From: an uncultured Prevotellaceae bacterium | GTDB lineage: Bacteria; Bacteroidota; Bacteroidia; Bacteroidales; Bacteroidaceae | Reading direction: 5' to 3' | NCBI GenBank assembly: GCA_945787625.1 | Contig: CALZJL010000015.1 | Location: forward strand, 1 to 13,092 | Length of the DNA stretch: 13,092 nt | In this document: positions 1 to 6,587 of the stretch, piece by piece | Numbering within the stretch: the stretch's first letter is position 1 | Layout of the letters: the number at the start of each line of letters is the position of its first letter | Made by a program: the position numbers and the translations under genes | The notes under the pieces: model-generated | The model's input: only the letters and a program-made list of their open reading frames with translations | What the model was told of the DNA's origin: nothing | Databases searched by the model: none

Positions 1-5
1 TAACG

Positions 6-38
6 AATCCCGAACGGTTCCCGAAGGAATCCCGAACG
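6..38. repeat. Three imperfect 11-bp tandem repeats
   Basis: Three adjacent 11-mers, AATCCCGAACG (6-16), GTTCCCGAAGG (17-27) and AATCCCGAACG (28-38), share the core CCCGAA. Units 1 and 3 are identical, and the bases at 1-5 could be the tail of a further unit outside the window. The 11-bp period is not a multiple of three, which argues against a peptide repeat, although the end of an upstream gene cannot be excluded. Function unknown. Confidence 0.6.
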
Positions 39-110
39 ATGTCTTTAGGTTTATTAGCTGAAATATGTGCTCCTGATTTTGTGTTTTTGTGTGAGAAAGT
101 GCTTGAGTTT

Positions 111-142
111 TTTGGTTTTCAGGCGTCTTATTCGTATCTTTG
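111..142 (+). promoter_or_regulatory. Bacteroidetes-type promoter for the YqeY-domain gene
   Basis: TTTG at 111-114 (-33 element), a 20-base spacer, then TATCTTTG at 135-142 (-7 element). This fits the known Bacteroidetes sigma-ABfr consensus TTTG-N19-21-TAnnTTTG in both boxes and in spacing. Transcription should begin near 147-150, leaving a leader of only about 20-25 nt. Assignment is by motif only. Confidence 0.75.
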
Positions 143-169
143 CGGTCGATGTTTGATTTTTTAATTTGA

Positions 170-622
170 ATGATTATGTTGTTTGACCAGATTAGCAAGG
201 ATATTGTTGTGGCCATGAAGGCTAAGGACAAGGCGAGACTGATGGCTTTGCGTAATGTGAAGAAGTATTTTATCGAGGCTAAGACTGCTCCTGGCGCGGG
301 CGATGTGTTGCCGGACGATCAGGCTCTGAAGATTGTTGCTAAGCTTGTGAAGCAGGGTAAGGATACTGCTGCTCTGTATGTGGAGCAGGGACGTCAGGAT
401 TTGGCTGATGAGGAATTGGCTCAGGTGGCTGCGATTGAGGCTTATCTGCCTAAGGCTTTGTCGGCTGAGGAGCTGGAGACGGAGCTGAGGGGTATAATAG
501 CTGAGGTGGGTGCTTCGTGTGCCAAGGATATGGGCAAGGTGATGGGGGTGGCGAGCAAGAGGCTTGCTGGACGTGCTGAGGGGCGCGAGATTAGTGCTAA
601 GGTCAAGGAGTTGCTGGCGTGA
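170..622 (+). CDS. GatB/YqeY domain-containing protein
   Basis: A small soluble helical protein of 150 residues, about the usual length for stand-alone YqeY proteins. The domain fills the chain. Recognisable blocks are the EAKTAPGAGD region (about 36-45), KLVKQGKDTAALY (58-70), GRQDLADEELAQV (74-86) and AKDMGKVMGVASKRLAG (118-134). The family resembles the C-terminal tRNA-contacting tail of the GatB amidotransferase subunit, but here there is no catalytic or cradle domain, so it should not itself amidate tRNA. The cellular role of YqeY proteins is not established. The start is uncertain: ATG 170 gives MIMLFDQ and ATG 176 gives MLFDQ. Homologues begin with M-x-LF, so either is possible, and no Shine-Dalgarno decides it. 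A good promoter lies just upstream, and the exporter gene follows after 51 nt with no terminator between, so the two may share a transcript. Confidence 0.93.
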   Translation: MIMLFDQISKDIVVAMKAKDKARLMALRNVKKYFIEAKTAPGAGDVLPDDQALKIVAKLVKQGKDTAALYVEQGRQDLADEELAQVAAIEAYLPKALSAEELETELRGIIAEVGASCAKDMGKVMGVASKRLAGRAEGREISAKVKELLA

Positions 623-673
623 GTCGTGCTGTCTTGGCCGATGCCGTGTCTGTTAGTAAATCTTTTTGAGTAG

Positions 674-2500
674 ATGCTGAAACAGTTTTTGTCTGTAATG
701 AAGCGCTACCTCTACCCGTACAAGAGGTTTATTGTGGGGTCGGTGGTGCTCAATTTCGTGTCGCAGTGGCTGAATGTGTTTTCGTTTGTGGTGCTGATTC
801 CTATCTTGAACATTTTGTTTAAGATTGATACTGCGGTGTATGAATATAAGCCTTGGGAGCTGGACAAGGATGTGATTATCAACAATGCTTATGCGTTTTT
901 TCAGGAGATGATTGATGCGCGTGGGGCTTTGTTGACTCTGATTGTCCTGGGGGTGGCTCTGATTGTGATGACGGGATTGAAGACGGCTGGCTATTTTGCT
1001 TCGTCGGCTGTGATGGTGCCTCTGCGTACGGGGGTGGTGAGGGATATTCGTATAGAGGTGTACAAGAAGGTGCTGGGGCTGCCTCTCGGTTTTTTCTCGG
1101 AGGAGAAGAAGGGTGATATCATCGCTCGTATGAGTGCTGATGTGCAGTGTGTGGAGAGTTCGATCACGAGTTCGTTGGATATGCTGATACGTCAGCCGAT
1201 TGCGATTGTGGTGTGTTTTTCTACGTTGATTGCTGTGAGTTGGCAACTGACTCTGTATGTGGTGATTGTGGCTCCTTTGGCTGCGTGGGTTATGGGTAAG
1301 GTGGGCAAGAAGCTGAAGAGTGAGAGTGCTGCGGTGCAGGGGCAATGGGGTGATATCATCGCTCAGCTTGACGAGACGTTGGGGGGCTTGCGTATCATCA
1401 AGGCGTTTATCGCTGAGCGCAAGATGTTGGACAGGTTTACGTTTGTCAACAATGAGTTTCGCCGTGGTATGAATGATATGGTGATTCGCCAGTCTATGGC
1501 GCACCCTATGAGCGAGTTCCTGGGCACGATTATTATTGTTGTGGTGTTGTGGTTCGGGGGCTGGCTGATCCTGAATGGGTCTAATCTGATTGATGCGAGT
1601 ACGTTTATCTTCTATATGGTGATTCTGTATAGTGTGATTAATCCTATCAAGGAGTTGAGCCGTGCGACTTATATGATTCCATTGGGATTGGCTTCGATGG
1701 ATCGTATTGATTTTATTCTGAAGGCTGAGAATCCTATACGTGAGATTGCTGAGCCTGAGAGGCTTGATGCGTTTGAAAAGGAGATTGAGTTTCGTGATGT
1801 GAGTTTCTCTTATGTCGAGGGGCGTGATGTGCTGAAGCATGTGAATATCCGTGTGCCTAAGGGTAAGACTGTTGCTTTGGTGGGACAGTCGGGGTCGGGC
1901 AAGAGTACGCTGGTGGACTTGGTGCCGCGCTATCATGATGTGGATAGGGGGGAGGTGCTGATTGACGGCAAGAATATCAAAAATGTGCGTATTGCGGATT
2001 TGCGGCAGTTGATTGGTAATGTGAATCAGGAGGCTATCTTGTTTAACGATACGTTTTATAACAATATTACTTTCGGGGTGGAGAATGCTACGATGGAGCA
2101 GGTGGTGGAGGCTGCTAAGATTGCTAATGCGCATGACTTTATCATGGAGAGTGAGCATGGTTATGATACTATGATTGGCGATCGTGGCGGCCGTCTGTCG
2201 GGTGGGCAGCGTCAGAGGGTGAGCATTGCGAGGGCGATTCTCAAGAATCCTCCTATCCTTATTCTGGACGAGGCTACTTCGGCTTTGGATACTGAGAGCG
2301 AGCGTTTGGTGCAGGAGGCTCTGGAACGTCTGATGAAGTCGCGTACGACGATTGCAATCGCTCACAGGCTGTCGACGATCAAGAATGCTGATGAGATTTG
2401 TGTGCTCTATGATGGAGAAATTGTGGAGCGTGGCACTCATGAGAGCCTCTTGGCTATGGATGGGTATTACAAGAAGCTGAACGATATGCAGCAGTTGTGA
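674..2500 (+). CDS. MsbA-like ABC exporter, fused permease and ATPase
   Basis: A 608-residue half-transporter with an N-terminal membrane domain (about 1-340) and a C-terminal nucleotide-binding domain (about 370-608), expected to work as an inner-membrane homodimer. Hydrophobic segments lie near 17-48, 84-115, 168-207 and 280-325, matching the six-helix exporter fold. The ATPase has every motif: Walker A GQSGSGKST (404-412), Q-loop Gln452, signature LSGGQ (508-512), Walker B ILILDE (528-533), D-loop SALD (536-539) and switch His564, so it should be active. Family members export lipids (MsbA, lipid A flippase) or drugs, and the substrate cannot be read from the sequence. The lipid-flippase role is only a guess from overall resemblance. 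The gene sits 51 nt after the YqeY-domain gene with no clear promoter in the gap, and is closed by an intrinsic terminator at 2517-2547. Confidence 0.95.
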   Translation: MLKQFLSVMKRYLYPYKRFIVGSVVLNFVSQWLNVFSFVVLIPILNILFKIDTAVYEYKPWELDKDVIINNAYAFFQEMIDARGALLTLIVLGVALIVMTGLKTAGYFASSAVMVPLRTGVVRDIRIEVYKKVLGLPLGFFSEEKKGDIIARMSADVQCVESSITSSLDMLIRQPIAIVVCFSTLIAVSWQLTLYVVIVAPLAAWVMGKVGKKLKSESAAVQGQWGDIIAQLDETLGGLRIIKAFIAERKMLDRFTFVNNEFRRGMNDMVIRQSMAHPMSEFLGTIIIVVVLWFGGWLILNGSNLIDASTFIFYMVILYSVINPIKELSRATYMIPLGLASMDRIDFILKAENPIREIAEPERLDAFEKEIEFRDVSFSYVEGRDVLKHVNIRVPKGKTVALVGQSGSGKSTLVDLVPRYHDVDRGEVLIDGKNIKNVRIADLRQLIGNVNQEAILFNDTFYNNITFGVENATMEQVVEAAKIANAHDFIMESEHGYDTMIGDRGGRLSGGQRQRVSIARAILKNPPILILDEATSALDTESERLVQEALERLMKSRTTIAIAHRLSTIKNADEICVLYDGEIVERGTHESLLAMDGYYKKLNDMQQL

Positions 2501-2516
2501 TTTGTCTGCATTGTCG

Positions 2517-2547
2517 GTGCTAAAAACGGCTTGTTTGCACTTTTTTT
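2517..2547 (+). terminator. Intrinsic terminator after the ABC exporter gene
   Basis: GTGC (2517-2520) pairs with GCAC (2537-2540). Inside it AAAC can pair with GTTT after a small bulge, around a GGCTT loop. The stem is followed directly by seven T (2541-2547). The position, 17 nt after the stop codon, suits an end to the YqeY-exporter transcript before the ribosomal operon. Confidence 0.65.
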
Positions 2548-2602
2548 GACGAAAAAATGAAGAAAATGGTGCAAGACGGGTCGTTTTTTGATATTTTATT
2601 CG

Positions 2603-2610
2603 TAACTTTG
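2603..2610 (+). promoter_or_regulatory. Probable -7 element of the rpsL promoter
   Basis: TAACTTTG matches the Bacteroidetes -7 consensus TAnnTTTG exactly and is followed by C, as is common. The -33 box is poor: at the best spacing (19 bases) the sequence is TCG (2581-2583) instead of TTG. A T-run ending in TTTG at 2587-2590 lies too close. Transcription would start near 2615, giving a leader of about 80 nt. The position fits the start of the rpsL-rpsG-fusA-rpsJ unit. Confidence 0.55.
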
Positions 2611-2620
2611 CAAACCGATT

Positions 2621-2635
2621 GGGCATAGTATGCCC
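2621..2635 (+). promoter_or_regulatory. Short hairpin in the rpsL leader
   Basis: GGGCAT (2621-2626), a 3-base loop AGT, and ATGCCC (2630-2635) form a perfect 6-bp stem within about 10 nt of the expected transcript start. It is followed by TTTTGG, too few T for a strong terminator. A stem at the extreme 5' end could protect the mRNA or act as a weak attenuator. Neither role is shown by the sequence. Confidence 0.5.
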
Positions 2636-2695
2636 TTTTGGTTGTGTATGTATAGCTAATACTCAAATTAATATAATAACTAAAAACAAATCAAA

Positions 2696-3079
2696 ATGCC
2701 TACAATTCAACAATTGGTAAGAAAAGGCCGTACAGCGTTGGTAGACAAGAGCAAGAGCCCTGCTTTGGACTGCTGTCCTCAGCGTCGTGGTGTCTGTGTG
2801 CGTGTCTACACTACAACTCCTAAGAAGCCTAACTCAGCTATGCGTAAGGTAGCTCGTGTGCGTCTGACTAACTCTAAGGAAGTGAACAGCTACATCCCTG
2901 GTGAGGGTCACAACCTTCAGGAGCACTCTATCGTGCTGGTTCGCGGTGGTCGTGTGAAGGATCTTCCTGGTGTGCGTTATCACATCGTCCGTGGTACTTT
3001 GGATACTGCTGGTGTGGCAAATCGTACTCAGCGTCGTTCTAAGTATGGAGCTAAGCGTCCAAAGGCTGCTAAGAAGTAA
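2696..3079 (+). CDS. rpsL: 30S ribosomal protein S12
   Basis: S12 sits at the interface side of the small subunit beside the decoding centre and helps check codon-anticodon fit. The 127-residue protein is close to the 124 of E. coli and can be followed almost residue for residue: [12 protein letters not shown] (38-48), [10 protein letters not shown] (69-78) and [14 protein letters not shown] (83-96). Lys43, Lys88 and Pro91, where substitutions give streptomycin resistance or dependence in other bacteria, are the wild-type residues here. Asp89, the site methylthiolated by RimO in E. coli, is also present. ATG 2696 is preceded by an A-rich tract (AACAAATCAAA) with no Shine-Dalgarno, typical of Bacteroidetes. 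It is the first gene of the str-type unit. Confidence 0.99.
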   Translation: MPTIQQLVRKGRTALVDKSKSPALDCCPQRRGVCVRVYTTTPKKPNSAMRKVARVRLTNSKEVNSYIPGEGHNLQEHSIVLVRGGRVKDLPGVRYHIVRGTLDTAGVANRTQRRSKYGAKRPKAAKK

Positions 3080-3151
3080 TCTCTATTACTCTACACTAAC
3101 TTTACTTTTATTTATTTAACATCGTTTTGGTTGATTGTCGAGTCCTGAGTA

Positions 3152-3172
3152 AACCCTGCAGCGGCGGGCGTT
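3152..3172 (+). promoter_or_regulatory. Hairpin in the rpsL-rpsG gap
   Basis: CCTGC (3155-3159) pairs with GCGGG (3164-3168, one G-U) around an AGCG loop. AAC (3152-3154) can extend the stem with GTT (3170-3172) across a single bulged C. This G+C-rich element stands out in an A/T-rich 142-nt gap and ends 49 nt before the rpsG start. In E. coli S7 represses the operon by binding the rpsL-rpsG intercistronic RNA, and an equivalent role here is only inference from position. Confidence 0.4.
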
Positions 3173-3221
3173 GAAGCACAAGTACAAGATTGAGACTGGA
3201 ACACAAAACTACAGTAAGAAA

Positions 3222-3698
3222 ATGCGTAAAGCTAAACCAAAAAAGAGAATTATCCTTCCAGATCCAAAGTTTGGTGATGTTAAGGTTTCTAAGTTTGTTA
3301 ACCATCTGATGTATGATGGTAAGAAGAGTATCTCGTATGACATCTTCTATAATGCTTTGGATATCGTTGCTAAGAAGATGGCGTCTGAGGAGAAGCCTGC
3401 TCTGCAGATTTGGAAGGAGGCTTTAGATAAGATTACTCCTCAGGTGGAGGTTAAGAGCCGTCGTATCGGTGGCGCTACTTTCCAGGTTCCTACTGAGATT
3501 CGTCCTGACCGTAAGGAGTCTGTGTCTATGAAGAACATGATTTTGTTTGCACGCAAGCGTGGTGGCAAGACTATGGCTGACAAGCTGGCTGCTGAGATTC
3601 AGGATGCCTATAATGAGCAGGGTGGTGCATTCAAGCGTAAGGAGGATATGCATCGTATGGCTGAGGCTAACCGTGCGTTCGCTCACTTCCGTTTCTAA
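3222..3698 (+). CDS. rpsG: 30S ribosomal protein S7
   Basis: S7 starts assembly of the 30S head by binding the 3' domain of 16S rRNA, and lies near the exit-site tRNA. The chain has 158 residues, as expected. ATG 3222 is chosen because the protein then begins MRKAKPKKR, the usual start in this phylum. The frame stays open upstream to a TTG at 3171, but those 17 residues do not resemble S7 and run through the intergenic hairpin. Conserved blocks include [14 protein letters not shown] (about 21-34), [18 protein letters not shown] (about 76-93), the [18 protein letters not shown] stretch, and the C-terminal [13 protein letters not shown]. It follows rpsL by 142 nt and precedes fusA by 32 nt, with no terminator on either side. 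Confidence 0.98.
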   Translation: MRKAKPKKRIILPDPKFGDVKVSKFVNHLMYDGKKSISYDIFYNALDIVAKKMASEEKPALQIWKEALDKITPQVEVKSRRIGGATFQVPTEIRPDRKESVSMKNMILFARKRGGKTMADKLAAEIQDAYNEQGGAFKRKEDMHRMAEANRAFAHFRF

Positions 3699-3730
3699 TC
3701 TAAATCCATCACTTATAACTATCTACGATT

Positions 3731-5848
3731 ATGGCAAAGCAAGATCTGCATTTGACTCGTAACTTCGGTATCATGGCTCACATCGATGCCGGTAAGACTA
3801 CTACTTCCGAGCGTATCCTCTTCTATACTGGTAAGACTCACAAGATTGGTGAGGTGCATGAGGGTGCTGCTACGATGGACTGGATGGAGCAGGAGCAGGA
3901 GCGTGGTATCACTATCACTTCGGCTGCTACGACTGCTTACTGGAACTATGGTGGCAATAAGTATAAGTTTAACTTGATTGATACTCCGGGACACGTTGAC
4001 TTCACGGCTGAGGTGGAGCGCTCTCTGCGTGTGCTCGACGGTGCTGTGGCAGCGTATTGCGCTGTGGGCGGTGTTGAGCCTCAGTCTGAGACTGTTTGGC
4101 GTCAGGCTGACAAGTACAATGTGCCTCGTATGGGCTATGTCAACAAGATGGACCGCTCTGGTGCTGACTTCTTTGAGGTGGTGCGCCAGATGAAGGATGT
4201 GCTTGGTGCTAATCCTGCGGTTTTGGCTGTACCTATCGGTGCGGAGGAGACTTTCAAGGGTATCGTTGACTTGATCAAGATGAAGGCTATCCTGTGGCAC
4301 GACGAGACTATGGGTGCTGACTATGATGTGGCTGATATTCCCGCTGATATGGTGGACGAGTGCAACGAGTGGCGCATGAAGCTGCTTGAGCAGGCTGCCG
4401 AGCAGGATGAGGCTCTCATGGAGAAGTTCTTTGAGGATCCTGAGAGTATCACTCAGGAGGAGCTTGTGGCTGCTATCCGTAAGGGTACTTTGTCTTTGGA
4501 TTTGGTTCCTATGACTTGTGGCTCTTCATTCAAGAATAAGGGTGTGCAGACTTTGCTTGACTACGTTTGTATGTTCTTGCCAAGCCCATTGGATACTCCT
4601 GCTATTGAGGGTGTGAATCCTGAGACTGGCGAGACTGAGTCTCGTATGCCTTCTGAGAATGAGAAGACGGCTGCTTTGGCGTTTAAGATTGCAACGGATC
4701 CGTATGTGGGTCGTCTGACTTTCTTCCGTGTATACTCTGGTAAGGTAGAGGCTGGCTCTTATATCTATAATGTTCGTTCTGGCAAGAAGGAGCGTGTGAG
4801 CCGTCTGTTCCAGATGCACTCTAATCATCAGAATCCTGTTGATGTGGTGGGTGCTGGTGACATCGGTGCTGGTGTCGGCTTTAAGGATATTCACACTGGT
4901 GATACTTTGGCTGACGAGGATGCTCCTATCACTCTTGAGTCTATGGACTTCCCTGATCCTGTCATCGGTATCGCTGTCGAGCCTAAGACTCAGAAGGATC
5001 TTGATAAGTTGAGCGTTGGTCTTGCTAAGCTTGCTGAGGAGGATCCTACTTTCACTGTGAGAACTGACGAGCAGAGTGGTCAGACTGTTATCTCTGGTAT
5101 GGGTGAGCTTCACCTGGATATCATCATTGATCGTCTGAAGCGTGAGTTTAAGGTGGAGTGTAACCAGGGTAAGCCTCAGGTTAACTATAAGGAGGCTATC
5201 ACTGCTACTGTCGATCATCGTGAGGTTTACAAGAAGCAGTCTGGTGGTCGTGGTAAGTTTGCTGACATCATCGTCAAGGTTGGTCCTGTTGATGAGGATT
5301 TCAAGGAGGGTGGTCTGCAGTTTATCAATAGTGTGACTGGCGGTAATATTCCTAAGGAGTTCATTCCTGCTGTGCAGAAGGGTTTCGAGGCTGCATTGAA
5401 GAATGGTGTGCTCGGTGGTTTCCCAATGGATAGCTTGAAGGTTGAGCTTGTGGACGGTTCGTTCCACCCGGTTGACTCTGATCAGCTGTCGTTTGAGATT
5501 GCTGCTCAGTTGGCTTACAAGGCTTGCTGCGCTAAGGCTAAGCCTGTGCTGATGGAGCCTATCATGAAGCTTGAGGTGGTTACTCCTGAGGAGAACATGG
5601 GTGATGTCATCGGTGACCTTAACAAACGTCGTGGTCAGGTTGAGGGTATGGATACTACTCGTACTGGTGCGCGTTTGGTGAAGGCGATGGTGCCGCTGGC
5701 TGAGATGTTCGGCTATGTTACTGCACTGCGTACCATCACTTCTGGTCGTGCTACGAGCTCTATGACTTATGATCATCATGCTCCTGTAAGCACTGGCGTG
5801 GCTAAGGCTGTGTTGGAGGAGATGAAGGGTCGTGTAGATTTGCTTTAA
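3731..5848 (+). CDS. fusA: Translation elongation factor G
   Basis: EF-G is the GTPase that moves tRNAs and mRNA through the ribosome and, with RRF, splits spent ribosomes. At 705 residues it has the full five-domain layout: a G domain with P-loop AHIDAGKT (16-23), switch I RGIT (58-61), DTPGH with catalytic His88 (84-88), NKMD (138-141) and GSSFKNKG (264-271); then domain II, domain III with GMGELHLDI (456-464), domain IV with the loop region [18 protein letters not shown] (496-513), and domain V to the end. All nucleotide-binding and hydrolysis residues are intact, so this is the canonical factor, not the GTPase-deficient second EF-G reported in Bacteroides. Unlike the E. coli str operon, tuf does not follow: rpsJ is next, the usual arrangement in Bacteroidetes. 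ATG 3731 lies 32 nt after rpsG. Confidence 0.99.
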   Translation: MAKQDLHLTRNFGIMAHIDAGKTTTSERILFYTGKTHKIGEVHEGAATMDWMEQEQERGITITSAATTAYWNYGGNKYKFNLIDTPGHVDFTAEVERSLRVLDGAVAAYCAVGGVEPQSETVWRQADKYNVPRMGYVNKMDRSGADFFEVVRQMKDVLGANPAVLAVPIGAEETFKGIVDLIKMKAILWHDETMGADYDVADIPADMVDECNEWRMKLLEQAAEQDEALMEKFFEDPESITQEELVAAIRKGTLSLDLVPMTCGSSFKNKGVQTLLDYVCMFLPSPLDTPAIEGVNPETGETESRMPSENEKTAALAFKIATDPYVGRLTFFRVYSGKVEAGSYIYNVRSGKKERVSRLFQMHSNHQNPVDVVGAGDIGAGVGFKDIHTGDTLADEDAPITLESMDFPDPVIGIAVEPKTQKDLDKLSVGLAKLAEEDPTFTVRTDEQSGQTVISGMGELHLDIIIDRLKREFKVECNQGKPQVNYKEAITATVDHREVYKKQSGGRGKFADIIVKVGPVDEDFKEGGLQFINSVTGGNIPKEFIPAVQKGFEAALKNGVLGGFPMDSLKVELVDGSFHPVDSDQLSFEIAAQLAYKACCAKAKPVLMEPIMKLEVVTPEENMGDVIGDLNKRRGQVEGMDTTRTGARLVKAMVPLAEMFGYVTALRTITSGRATSSMTYDHHAPVSTGVAKAVLEEMKGRVDLL
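5813..5842 (+). promoter_or_regulatory. Possible internal promoter at the 3' end of fusA
   Basis: TTG (5813-5815), a 19-base spacer and TAGATTTG (5835-5842) match the Bacteroidetes promoter pattern, with a predicted start near the fusA stop codon. If used, it would give rpsJ its own transcript with a leader of about 105 nt that includes the hairpin at 5884-5921. The match lies in conserved coding sequence (the GRVDLL end of EF-G), so it may be coincidence. Confidence 0.3.
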
Positions 5849-5883
5849 TACTGCTGACTATAACTGATATATAAGATAATCGG

Positions 5884-5921
5884 GGGGAGTCTCTAAGTAA
5901 ATGACTCTTTAGGGGCTTCCC
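5884..5921 (+). promoter_or_regulatory. Long hairpin between fusA and rpsJ
   Basis: A 13-bp uninterrupted stem (5884-5896 with 5909-5921, including three to four G-U pairs) closes a 12-nt loop. It is the most stable-looking structure in the 106-nt gap and starts 35 nt after the EF-G stop. What follows is GCTTTACATTAC, not a T-run, so it is unlikely to be an intrinsic terminator. It could be an RNase processing site, an mRNA stabiliser, or a binding site for S10 or S7. The sequence does not choose between these. Confidence 0.5.
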
Positions 5922-5954
5922 GCTTTACATTACTATAATTTAAATTACAAGAAA

Positions 5955-6263
5955 ATGGCGAGTCAAAAAATTCGTATTAAACTGAAGAGTTATGACCACA
6001 TGCTGGTCGACAAGTCTGCTGAGAAGATTGTCAAGACTGTCAAGGTTACTGGTGCTATCGTGAGCGGTCCGATTCCTCTGCCTACTCACAAGCGTATCTT
6101 TACGGTCAATCGTTCTACGTTTGTCAACAAGAAGTCTCGTGAACAGTTCCAGCTGTCTTCCTACAAGCGCTTGATTGATATCTACTCAAGCAATGAGAAG
6201 ACTGTCGACGCTCTGATGAAGCTCGAGCTTCCCTCTGGTGTGGAGGTTGAGATTAAGGTGTAA
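5955..6263 (+). CDS. rpsJ: 30S ribosomal protein S10 (NusE)
   Basis: S10 is a 30S head protein and, as NusE, joins the NusB antitermination complex and bridges ribosome and RNA polymerase through NusG. The 102-residue chain matches family length. The extended loop that plugs into 16S rRNA carries [11 protein letters not shown] (37-47) and the [10 protein letters not shown] block (56-65). The start [15 protein letters not shown] follows an A-rich tract without a Shine-Dalgarno. In E. coli this gene leads the S10 operon. Here it is the last gene of the fusA unit, 106 nt after fusA, and a strong terminator stands between it and rplC. Confidence 0.98.
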   Translation: MASQKIRIKLKSYDHMLVDKSAEKIVKTVKVTGAIVSGPIPLPTHKRIFTVNRSTFVNKKSREQFQLSSYKRLIDIYSSNEKTVDALMKLELPSGVEVEIKV

Positions 6264-6300
6264 TGCCGTTCTCGTTTTTGTGGTGTATATCGCAATATTG

Positions 6301-6334
6301 TCCCGTGTCCTTTATCTGGATACGGGATTTTTTT
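6301..6334 (+). terminator. Strong intrinsic terminator after rpsJ
   Basis: TCCCGTGTCC (6301-6310) pairs with GGATACGGGA (6318-6327): 10 bp with one G-U and a 7-nt loop TTTATCT. It is followed immediately by seven T (6328-6334). This has every feature of a rho-independent terminator and sits 37 nt after the rpsJ stop, so the rpsL-rpsG-fusA-rpsJ transcript should end here at least in part. Confidence 0.85.
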
Positions 6335-6418
6335 CGTTTCAAGTGTGCTCGTGACTTGATATATGTCAATTTCGTATGCTTTTCGTGTGTGTTTGCTGAA
6401 AAAATATTGTATAAATGC

Positions 6419-6448
6419 TTGTAGATAAGAATAATTGTTGTACCTTTG
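6419..6448 (+). promoter_or_regulatory. Promoter of the rplC-led ribosomal protein operon
   Basis: TTG (6419-6421, in context GCTTG), a 19-base spacer and TACCTTTG (6441-6448) fit the Bacteroidetes consensus in both boxes and spacing. It lies 85 nt after the rpsJ terminator and 140 nt before rplC, which makes it the natural start for rplC-rplD-rplW and the genes beyond. Transcription would begin near 6454. The stretch 6335-6418 shows nothing I can name beyond A/T-rich sequence. Confidence 0.75.
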
Positions 6449-6453
6449 TGGTC

Positions 6454-6587
6454 GAAAAAGCAGGAATTGCGCTGGCTTCGGCTATCAAGATGCTTGAACA
6501 GAACGCCCAAAAATGATGATTATGTGGCGGTTCTCTGTTTGTGTGTATATTAAACTGAATTATAATAATTATTAATTATCAACTGAA
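6454..6587 (+). promoter_or_regulatory. Long leader of the rplC operon with hairpin
   Basis: About 134 nt lie between the predicted transcript start and the rplC ATG. AGAACGCC (6500-6507) pairs with GGCGGTTCT (6526-6534) in 8 bp with one bulged G. The stem can be lengthened by AAC (6497-6499) with GTT (6537-6539), around an 18-nt loop. Two very short frames lie here: 6490-6516 (8 codons) and 6513-6575 (20 codons), overlapping as ATGA. The stop of the first falls in the hairpin loop. The rest, 6540-6587, is A/T-rich and unstructured, as expected before a start codon in this phylum. A leader this long before a ribosomal operon suggests autoregulation, which is inference. Confidence 0.45.

Noticed and set aside
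653..2626. A 657-codon open frame on the minus strand opposite the ABC exporter gene
   Set aside because: Its translation is low-complexity (His, Gln, Arg, Leu rich) with no recognisable domain, and it mirrors the codon bias of the intact exporter on the plus strand. The same applies to the minus-strand frames opposite fusA (3719-4300, 4526-5779) and rplB (8097-8987).
3171..3221. N-terminal extension of S7 from TTG 3171
   Set aside because: The 17 extra residues do not resemble S7, overlap an intergenic hairpin, and the normal family start is ATG 3222.
5849..5954. Expected tuf gene after fusA
   Set aside because: The gap holds only 106 nt with no coding sequence. Absence of tuf here is the usual arrangement in Bacteroidetes, not a deletion.
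6356..6369. Near-palindrome TTGATATATGTCAA upstream of the rplC promoter
   Set aside because: Only 4-5 paired bases, in A/T-rich sequence about 50 bp upstream of the -33 box; too weak to call an operator.
6415..6516. A 33-codon frame ending in the rplC leader
   Set aside because: Its start lies upstream of and inside the predicted promoter, so a transcript from that promoter would not include it; only the last 8 codons (from 6490) could be read. The same objection applies to a 41-codon frame at 39-164 that runs through the first promoter.
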